Source: Prosapia bicincta (Eukaryota > Arthropoda > Insecta > Hemiptera > Cercopidae). Taken from it: a stretch of DNA of 64,000 nt. Position numbers and translations under genes: made by a program. The notes beneath the pieces are model-generated. The model searched no databases. It saw only the letters and a list, made by a program, of their open reading frames with translations, and was not told the origin of the DNA. This document shows, piece by piece, positions 49,765 to 60,300 of this stretch. Location: positions 286,925,925-286,989,924 of the forward strand of contig JBAIZL010000001.1 in NCBI GenBank assembly GCA_036971475.1, in the 5' to 3' direction. How positions within the stretch are numbered: position 1 is the stretch's first letter; each line of letters opens with the position of its first letter.

Positions 49765-50440
49765 ATCAAAGAGTATGTGTGATTTGTATTAGGTTTGTTC
49801 GTTTATTATGTTTATATTTTGTGTGTTTGTAAATTTCATATCGTTCTAGTGTGTTAAGATGTGGTCCTTTATTGTTGATGTGTAAGATTTTTAGGTTATG
49901 GTAAATGTCTTTGAATTTGTGTCCTGTTTCTTTTAAGTGATTGTAATATACTGAGTTGGTGTTCTGTTTGTGTTCCTCAAGTCTTTGTTTGTAGCTGTGA
50001 CTTGTTTGCCCAATATAGAATTTGTTGCACTTTCATTTTACAGTCATATAAAAGAAACAGGACACAAATACATAAACATTTACCAAAACCTAGAGATCTT
50101 ACACATCAACAGAAAAAGACCATATCTCAACACACTAGAACAATATGAAATTTACAAAAACACAAAATACAAACACATTAAACGAACAAACTTAATACAA
50201 ATCACACAGACTCTTTGATACTATTGAAAACCTGCTTTTAAAACTGTCACCGCTTAACCTAACAACTCCAAGCAGAAGACATTGATGAAGATCACGAAGC
50301 GATCAAAAACGTTCTGTCTCAGTAAGTTTTTACAAAGTTACAAAATTTGAAGTTCGGATAGTCATAAACTATTGTTTAAGTGATTAATTAAGATTCACCG
50401 AACGTAATGGACTACAAAATTCAAGAATTATTATATGTGT
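49765..50440. mobile_element. head-to-head Penelope-like fragments forming a large palindrome
   Basis: 49765-50037 reads on the minus strand as FYIGQTSHSYKQRLEEHKQN, then HLKETGHKF and LEILHINNKGPHLN. 50037-50220 reads the same tail on the + strand (HIKETGHKYINIYQNLEILH, then LNTLEQYEIYKNTKYK), then continues through the hammerhead end to 50440. The two halves are near-reverse complements, meeting near 50037. Confidence 0.8.
50275..50327 (+). ncRNA. hammerhead ribozyme candidate (copy E)
   Basis: GAAGACA, TTGATGA (one core change), AGATCACGAAGCGATC helix II, AAAAAC (first core G lost), GTTC, TGTCT. Stem I AGACA/TGTCT intact. Confidence 0.45.
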
Positions 50441-51208
50441 TATAATTTTAATCTATTCATTAGAGAGTTTAAAGAAAACCCACTAAAAGAGTTTTGCAAC
50501 CTTATGTAAAGCTATGTACTCCAACCTTATGCTTTGATCAGTTATTCCCTAAACTAATTATATGGTCTGTATAATATAAACAATACCTATGACTAAGGTT
50601 TCCGTAGAACAGTCTTTATTCAAACAGTACCACTGGTTATCATTTGTAAAGAATGAGGCAGTGAAATGGCACGATTTTAACTCCAGTTGACTGGTGCGGT
50701 AGGGGTTTTGAGAGCAGTGGAAGCTACTTTGTGCGTCTGGAGATGTGGATATTGCAGTAACTTGGTGTCGGTCAATTGCTTTTGTTGTAAAGGGATACTA
50801 CAAAAACCCGGATAGTGTAGTTTTTCACTGCCTCATCCTGTATATTTCTCATATAAATCTTTTTTTATGTTTTATTATTACATTGAGCATCTATGCTCAT
50901 CACATACACAACCATGGTGACCCCACTGTCAGCAGCTACATACTTTTTTCCTCTCTCGCTTTATCACACAAATATAAAATAGGCTATGCTCTGATACTCT
51001 TTTCTATTATTATTGTGGCTTAGATTTTTCATATGAATGGATTTTGGGATATATTAAAACTTACAAGAACTATTTCACTAATTAGTTTTAGAATCTATGA
51101 CATGAAAATTATAAAATCCTATTATATAAAACATGTCATATACAACATTTTTTTGAGTAAAGTTGTAAAACCTGCAATTTAATAAATATTCAGTTGTCTT
51201 TTTTGCAG
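50440..51208. other. region upstream of ANKZF1 exon 1 seen here
   Basis: No further coding sequence recognised. A 92-codon frame at 50745-51023 includes hydrophobic stretches but has no identifiable family features. A 5' UTR exon or promoter could lie here or upstream. Confidence 0.3.
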
Positions 51209-51338
51209 GAAACTTCATTGGTAGCAAAAATGGAATCAAACTCTTGCCTTATTTTCAACAAAGAAGAATACAATAAACTTACAACAGGCCTTCAAGTGTC
51301 AGAGTTTATGAAAACAAAACAACTACAAGTTTTGAACA
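51209..51338 (+). CDS. ANKZF1: ANKZF1 exon (first seen)
   Basis: Acceptor TTTTGCAG, ATG at 51230, donor A|GTAAGT in phase 1. Encodes [20 protein letters not shown] and a short basic helix, the usual poorly conserved N-terminus. Being preceded by an acceptor, the exon implies at least one upstream exon. Confidence 0.75.
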
Positions 51339-54300
51339 GTAAGTGTTGATGAACTGTCATGAAAAGAGTCTACAAATTTAGAATTAGAAGAAACTTTGAG
51401 AGTCGGATGATACCCTGTAGGTTTGGTATTAAGGACTAAGTAGAATTTTCGGGAAAAAAAATTATGGTAGATGATGCTGAAAATCATTTGCCTATTACAG
51501 TAGAGCGTCAGTATTTTGGAGAATCACCAATCCGGATCAGGGTTTTATCGTGCATGGCAGTCGCGTGAAGAACGTGGGGTTCGATGCCACTACAATAGTT
51601 ACTAAATTAAGTGTTAACTTTAATTATAAACACAAAGGAGTTAAATCAATTCCAAAAAAATGTGTCCTAATTAATTTAAATCACAACGTACATTTAATCC
51701 TGAATTAAATATTTTAGTTTTGTATGTTCTGCACGCTAATCAATAACAATTATTATAACCAATCAGCAAAATAATCGAATTTTTATTAAAGTTAATCTTT
51801 AGCTAATTTACATAAAATATGCATTTAATATTATTATTCATCTGTAATAGCAATTTTTCAAATTTTTTACTGCTGATCAGAAAACAATAAAGGACTTTTT
51901 TACTCAATAAGTTTTTACCGGTATGGTTTTTTGCTATTTATGTGTTAGTATGTATATTACATGTTCATTCACTAAATTCTTTTGTATTTTTTAAGATCTC
52001 TGACGTCTATTTTATAATAATTCCTGGTTGAATTCAAACTTACATGATACTCTCAGCATTAAAGTAGATTATAGTTATTGAAATATCAATTATATGCAGT
52101 AGTTTAGAGATCATGTGAAAATCCATTTTAATCAGTAGTTTGGATGGATCCCCTTTCTAATTAATCCGGATTTTTGACGCTCTACTGTATTTTCATTTTT
52201 CTAAACAACCATTACAAAGCATTTCTAAATATAATCCTGATATTAATTTTTTATTTAAAGAATATACAAATGAATAAGTTTGAGAAAACAGTTTACTTAA
52301 TTTTGTTAACTTGTAAATGACTTCAACATGTTTTTTAAATCTCATTGATTTATTATTCAGGTGACGAGCTTACGTTGGCTCTGGAAAATTTAATGGTTTC
52401 TGACAGGTTGTGCTGCTCATTCTGTGAAATTGATTTTCTCAACCAATCACAACAGAGGCAACACTACAAATTGGACTGGCATAGATACAACTTGAAACAG
52501 CACTTGGCAAAACGAAAACCAGTTTCAGAGGAGAAATTCTCACAAGTTGCAGGTTGGTGGATTTTAATTACAACCTTCAAAGGGAAGAAATTTGTAATTT
52601 TTGTGTTATAAAAGTTTATTATCATGATTTTATTTTTATATAGCGTGTATGTTATATACTATTTAAACTATTTTAAACTGCTTGAATATAATGTACATAT
52701 AGTCCACATAAAATTAATATTATATCCTTATAAAGAGTAATTGGTATAGGTTTATTTGAAACAGAAAAAGTAAAGATTTTTTTTTACTTGAGCTTATTTG
52801 AGTATTTTGAATTTTTGTGAAGTAAATATAATGTAATATTTTTTTAACACCAGAAATATGTGTAAAAGAAGTGTGGAAAAAATTACCCTATTCAATATTG
52901 AATTATTAGCAAGAAACTTTGATGATCATGTTTTTATCACAGTATTTAGTAAAATGATATAATATCAATAAATGATATTTCTGAAAGTTGCTGTAGATTG
53001 AAATTGTTCCTATATAATCCATTAATCTCCATGATTTTTAAAATCAACATTAAAAAAAATTTCTTATCTGATTCTCTGTTTGTATGTACAGAACCCATAA
53101 GTATAATTTTACAAAAATACCTCTTACCTGTTACAAATGCTGAGGTGTCCTAAAAATAGGACACTGGGACAATCAAGTAACATTATACTAACTATGAAAA
53201 TATATTCAGAAACAATATTTTTTGACAATTGTTATTTATCACGTTTGTCAAAATGAATTAACAATCTTGAAAATTGAATTTATGTTTCCTTGATGTGATA
53301 AGGGATGAAACAGTTCTTGCACAAAGTTACACTACACTTTTTACAAAAGTGAGACGCTTCAAATTGAAGTTCTCTCCTTGCCATCTTCTTGACATTTAAT
53401 ATTTGTATATCTCGTCTTGGTATAAAATAACCTATTTTATCGTATCCGACATCTGTAATGAATGTTGAAGAAGATGTATTGCAAAGTTGCACTCCTTTGC
53501 TTTGTAAGGTTTCTTTTCAAATATGCAATGGAAACATTTGTTCTCAATTCAAGAAGATCCATGGTAGAGCAAGATCCCTTCCTGTATATAATCTAGGCAT
53601 TTACAATAGCCATGTCAAGTTTTCATGGAAATAAACACGAGTTCCTCATCATATCATGAATAGAAGGTTATTGCACTTGTTTGTATTATTTTGGCAAAAA
53701 AACCGCTACTTACTGATTTATTCTAAATAAACAAACTAAACATAATAAAACACATAGCCCATAAAAACGAATACAAACACACCTTGATAGACAACATAAT
53801 GCGCAAAAAACCCCGTATACATAACACAACAAAAAACAATAACACTCAAATACAAAATTATATAACACATATCACAACAACACATTACAAAAAGTAGCTT
53901 CCACGTTCCGCAAACTTAGATACAAAGTAGCATTCACTACATCCAACACAATTAAAAAAACACCTACACAGTTAAAAAACACGACAGGGTAGGCGTATAC
54001 AAGATTACATGCAACAACGGTCCCAGCTTTTACATGGGACAAATAGGGAGAACATTTACCACAAGATACGAAGAACATGTAAAACAGATAAGAAAAACAC
54101 AACCTACATCAAATTTCGCCATACACATACAAAACACACTACACTCACAGACTGACAGAGATACCAATTTAAAAATCCTACATTACATTAATAAAAACAA
54201 AAAAACAATACAGTAGAAAACTATGAGATATATAAACACCATAAATACTATCCACAACACATTCTAAATGACAAAACACACTCCCAATCAAACACTTTAA

Positions 54301-57300
54301 GCACATAATTAACAACTACTCTATGAACAATAATATACCACAGAACAGAAATACACCACAGACTCACACCAACACAACACACCTGAGCAACAGTCTTGTC
54401 AGTAACCCACAGCATTGAAAAATGCGCTGACCTAGAGTGAAAGGTGTGCTGAATAAATCAGTAAGTAGTGGTTTTTTGCCAAGATAATACAAACAAGTGT
54501 AATTTTTATAAAAATCTCACGATGTACAACACAAAAACTGCAAGAAATGTTATACCCAACTAGCCCATCATGGTAATCACTCCACCCATGTATTTGCTGT
54601 AGGCTTTATGAGATTTGAATGAAGAACAGACACCTGTCTTGATGTCCTGCTCACTCGTGATGCATGACGTAGAAGATAAACAGTGTCGAAATTTGTCCCA
54701 ACTGTTACACACTTGTTATCATTCCACTTCACAAACAGAACTTCACCTTCTGAATCAAAAGTGCCTCTGGATCTTTGGATAAATCCTTGGATCAATCAAG
54801 GGTCATTTGCAAAGACAGATCTGCCTCAGCGTACTACTAGCTCTAAAACTAACATCTCTCAAATGAACAGGCAAATCTTTCTTGGTAAAGTGATTATTGA
54901 AAAATACCTAGTGGCTTTTTTGCTCTTGAACTGGATAAACATATTTAAAACAACACAGAATCCTAAAACCAAAACTTCTCTTCGTTTTGAGCTATTACCT
55001 TACCTTACTCTAAATTGAAGTTGAAACACTATCCACTTGACAAAACTACAACTTATTCCTCAATAAACTATAAGACCGGTTTATTTGAAACCCAAACAGG
55101 CTTTGTTTTCCATGTATCACACAGAGAAAGACCTGACCAAATGATTAATCAAACATACAACATGTACTCTAAGAACTAATTAGTCTTCAAACAAATCATA
55201 GAGAAATTAGATGGCACTATACAAACTCAGTGTCTGTCGAGATAAGCAACTGATGCCTCAATGTTCTAGCTATAAGTAGGACAGCATGATTCAAAGACAT
55301 TCCACACAAAGATAAAACACTCTCTCTTCTTAAAATATACATTCTGTGAAGCATAATAAATATGTTTTGACAAACATTTCCCATATGAAATATAATATTC
55401 GTTACAATAAAAAAATATAAAAAATAACACAGAATATCGGTTCCAAATCAAACTTTTCTAAGACGCTTGAAATAGGACATTCAACAAAAAATAATGATTA
55501 AATATAGTATCTTCTTCCATAAATAATAACCTAAAATCAATAATATATTATGAAACAAAATTTAAAAAATAAAATGCGAGCATTCTATTTATAGGTAAAT
55601 AATATTTTCAAATATCTAGTTTAATTTAGATCTAGGTTATACTATATTAATATAGTTTAAAAAACTAGATTTTAAAGTCACAAGATATTTTCTTAAAATT
55701 TCAACTAATTTATTATTTTTGTGGAGACAGATGATGTATCAAGTATCTCAGGCTCTGAATCAGAGAGTGACAGTGAACAAAATACAACAGAAACAGAAGA
55801 AGAATATGCAACATCAAGTAGGCACATAACACATTTGCTGGCAAGAAGAGCAAGAGTTTTGTTCCAAAATAAAGATGGAAATGTTTTAGCCATGTATGAA
55901 TGTTTGCTTCATAGTAAAAAGGTAAATGTTATTTACATAATCTGATTTAGGGACAAAAATTGATTCTAAAATTGTCCATGAGAATTTATTGGAGAAGAGA
56001 GAATTACGAGGGCTATTCAGAAAGTAAGGAACGTTTTTGAATTAAAAAAAAAAATAAGTACAATAAAAAAATTTTATTATATACATCTGAAAGAGCAACT
56101 AAAATACTACTTTTCTACGTAGTCGCCAAACAAATTGAGACGTTTATCGTAGCGGTAGACAAGCTTTGAAATTCCTTCATCATAGAAATCTGCCGCCTGT
56201 GATGTCAGCCACTCAGTGACGCGTGCCTTGAGCTCCGCGTTGTCGTCAAAGCACTGTGTTGCTAGCCAGGTCTTCATTCTTGGAAACAAGTGAAAATCGC
56301 TTGGTGCAAGGTCAGGACTATAGGGCGGATGAGGAAAAACCTCCCATTTGAATGACTCAAGGAATTCTTTGGTGCGGTTTGTTGTGTGAGGTCGGGCATT
56401 GTCATGCACAAACAAAATTTTTGACGTCAATTTCCCTCCGCGCTTGTTTTGAACTGCTTTCCCAAGGTTGAGCAAAGTTTCACAGTACCGCTCAGAGTTT
56501 ATTGTTGCACCATGTTCAAGAAAGTCAATAAGAAGCACAATTTGCCTGTCCCAAAAAACCGTCGCCATAATCTTCCTTGCTGACAATGTTTGCAAACATT
56601 TTCTTGGTTTTTTGGGGGAGCTTGTGTGTCCCCACTCCATAGACTGTAATTTCGTTTCGCAATTAACGTGTTTTACCCATGTCTCATCACCAGTTACGAT
56701 GAGATCCAGTAGTGAATCACCATGTCTGTCGTAGGCATCCAGAAATGTCAAACTTGCCTCCATTCGCTGACTTTTATGGCGGTCATTGAGCATTTTCGGC
56801 ACCCATCTTGCACAAAATTTGTGGTAGCCTAACCTTTGTGTGACAATTTCAAACAACAAAGTCCGTGAAACTTGTGGGAAACAAAGCGAAAGCTCCGTTA
56901 TCGTGAACCTTTTCATCAACTTTAGCGACCAGGTCATCAGTCACAATGCTTGGGCGTCCGCTCTTCGCTTCGTCATGACCGTCAGTTCGGCCATTTTTAA
57001 ACTGAATGCGCCATTTTCTCACAGAACTTTCATTCATTACGTTGTTTCCGTAAACTTCACACATTTGGCAATAATGTCTATCGGTTTTAAATTTTTGCCA
57101 ACAAATACCGTATCACTGACCGCACCTCACAACTGGCGGGATTTTCAATCGCAGCGCACATCTTCAGTTAAAATTGCGAAAAAACGGGCAACGCGTAAAT
57201 GTTCCCGTTGTCAATGCTGGACGCCGACTGAGTTGCCGAGTGCGCACGCACCAAAATATAGAGATCGGCGTGCGCTTAGCAGCGTCAAACAGAAATGTTC

Positions 57301-60300
57301 CTTACTTTCTGAATAGCCCTCGTATATTATTACCAAAGTACCAGGTTTCCTCTATTATAAAATATTCAGTATACTCATGACAAGTTAATGAAAGTAAAAA
57401 TGTCAGAGCTACATTAAAATTATAACTACCCTGTCAATCAGGATAGAATAATAATTCTGTGCTTGTATTTTCAAAATTTCATTTCTCGAGGTATTTTAAT
57501 AGAATCAAATCAGTAAATATACGAAAGTACTAAGAATGCATCTTGACCTAACATCTAATAGTTTGTATAAGATGTGAACTATTTTTAGATTTAAATTAAT
57601 ATTGTTAAAATTGCTTTAAATTGTAATAATTAATTATTTTTCAAATTAAATATTTTTTTTTCAATTCAAAATGAGAACATTAATGTAACCAGCCTTTATT
57701 CGAGAGAAATTTTATCAGACAGCGAGACTGCCTGAATAAAATCGCTAGATACAATTGCCTATATAACCCTTTACAATTGACCCAGTAAGTCTTTATGAAG
57801 TATAAATAATAATAATTTTTATTTTGAGTATCATAATTATCTGCCAATCCTAGCATTGTCCCATCACCTCCATCATTTGGAACTTATTATGAACTCCCAA
57901 ATAATAATTTTTTTGTGAATAAATGTTTTCTATTTAAAACACGTCTAAGAAACTGGGAGCAGGGCTTACAATTATTCTTAGAAAGAAAATATTTGACTTA
58001 CTTTGTGATCTTTAAAATGTTTGGGCAACATACATCGGTATTTAATTAAAACATCATTATTTAAGACATCGGAATTTCTAAATATAATTAACATTATATT
58101 TTTTGAGTTTTTCAACCTTTGCAGAGGTAAATATTACCTTATGCAGATGTTAATATAGCTAGTATGTACATAGTGTTTATAAACTATGTACATAAAAATA
58201 CACACTAATTAAAATTGTATGTTCAGTCAGATCTTCCTGGAGAAGAACAGTTATTAACCCTTGCAAAAACATTACCAGAATCTCCAAATTGGACAATTAT
58301 TATGTTGGGCGGTGGTCATTTTGCCGCTGCAGTCTTTAATGGTAAGGTCCTTTAGTGGCAAACATATTTACCTGAAATTGAAGTTATTTTAACACATTAG
58401 CTTTATTTAGTATATAATTCTTAGTTTTCTTTTACCTAAAATATTACTGTTTTCAAGGATAAAAAAAAGTTCTATATTTCAATGCAATGAGAAACATATT
58501 TTTTAAATAGGTTTTTTTCAAATGCAATAAAATTAAACAAATATTCTTTGAGCTTAGCTTGTGAGGTTATGTTAGAAACAAATAAAAACATACACAAAAC
58601 TCACAAATTAATCATTTATTTACTCATACACGTTTTAATGACCAAGTCATCATCATCAGTGAGTGTTACTACTACAAACTCTAACTTACAACTAGGGTGA
58701 AAGTAAGGTACACTTCCGTATTTAGGCGTTGCCATGCCTACTTGTCAAAACAACAGTTACTAACCCTACTTTAAACATGATACAACAAATAAAAATTTTG
58801 TACCTAACTCAATATTACAATAAAATTTGTAACATACAACATAATTACATATAAACAAAATCGATAATTAATATTACACATTATTATTATGTCAAAATAT
58901 TTAACCTAAAAGTTACAATAAATTTTATTTTATTTTTTATTTTTTTCCCTTTTTACATTACTTTTACCCTAGTTGTAAGTTAGAGTTTGTAGTAGTAACA
59001 TACACTGATGATGATGACTTGGTCATTGAAATGCGTATGAGTAAATAAATGATTAATTTGTGAGTTATGTGTATGTTTTTTTTTGTTTCCAATAAAATTA
59101 AGTTTGAGTTGAAATTTTAATAAATACTAAAAAAGAGATAAAAGCAAAATACTAGAATCAAAGTTCTCATGGGGTGTTTTTTGTATCTAGAAGAGCTCTC
59201 AAGGTCATACTTGACTTTTCTCAGTCTCAAAAACTGATGACAATTGTTTGCTTACAGTATAATGCTTCTTTCAAGCCATCCCTTAAAGTGCCTTTAAGTA
59301 CTTTACATCAATTACCTTAAGATACTATTGTTTAGCTTGACTCTAAAATAATAATTTTAGATAATTAAATTTTTGGTTGACAGATAAAACTTGAATGGTA
59401 TTAATTAAATACAGAAAACTAAAGATTGAAAAAAGTAATAAATGGCAAATCCTTCTTGTACTTTCCTTTAAAAACAGATAGGTTAGTGGTGGGGAATTTT
59501 TTATGATTCTGAAGTATGAGCTACTATTACTACTCCCCATTATGAACTGATGTGTTGAAAGTGGCAAAAAACCTCTACTTTTACTACTAGTTTGAAGAAA
59601 AAAAACTCAAACCTCTTATTCATAATATGTTTGGACTGTGTCAACAAAATGTAATTTTGCCAAGATGGACTTCTCTTGGGTCTGGTTAGTAGTGCTATCC
59701 TCCAACAAAATTCAAAAGAGTGCTTATTTATTTTCTGTTGTTTCCGTTTATTGGTTTAGGGATGGAGCCTATACTGCACAAAACTTTTCATAGTTACACA
59801 GTTAGGGCGAAACAAGGTGGCTCCCAAAGTTCTAAGGACAATAAAGGTTCACACTCAAAAAGTGCTGGAGCAAGTTTGAGGAGGTACAATGAGGAAGCTT
59901 TAACACAGGTTAGTTTTACGATAAATTATAGAACAAGTGGTGTATAAAACCTTTTGTAAGCAAGTGTAGGCCAGTATGTCTGGTAGTGGTTAAATGAATT
60001 TTTTATGTTGAATACTCAAAGTAGGATTATATGAACTTCAACTATCTGAATCACTTTCATATTTATAAAAAAAAGTAAGATGGAAACATACTGCTATTTC
60101 TAAAATAATGATTCTGTCTCCAGTGCTATTTAGCTTTTTCCTGTGAAGCCAGTATAGATGCTGCGCAAACGTTATTTGGATGCTGAGTCACCTTCTTACT
60201 GCAGATTTGTATAGTAAGCTGTCGTTTGCCACCAGGTGGCTCGCACTCTTTTGCATAGCTCTGTTGTTTTCCTTTGTGAGTGTGTTTTGTCGTTGACCAT

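Larger units (their letters stand above)
58577..59092. mobile_element. hammerhead-bearing inverted-repeat element in ANKZF1 intron
   Basis: Arms of about 125 bp (58577-58700 and 58965-59092) are inverted copies around 265 bases of non-coding DNA. Each arm contains a CTGATGATGATGACTTGGTC block. No protein-coding sequence. It resembles a stripped Penelope-like terminus pair, or a small non-autonomous ribozyme element. Confidence 0.75.

Noticed and set aside
50745..51023. 92-codon ORF with hydrophobic stretches just upstream of ANKZF1
   Set aside because: No recognised family; composition like chance ORFs, and not in phase with the ANKZF1 exon by any clear donor.
56840..57316. 158-codon plus-strand ORF
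   Set aside because: Antisense of the mariner transposase N-terminal half.
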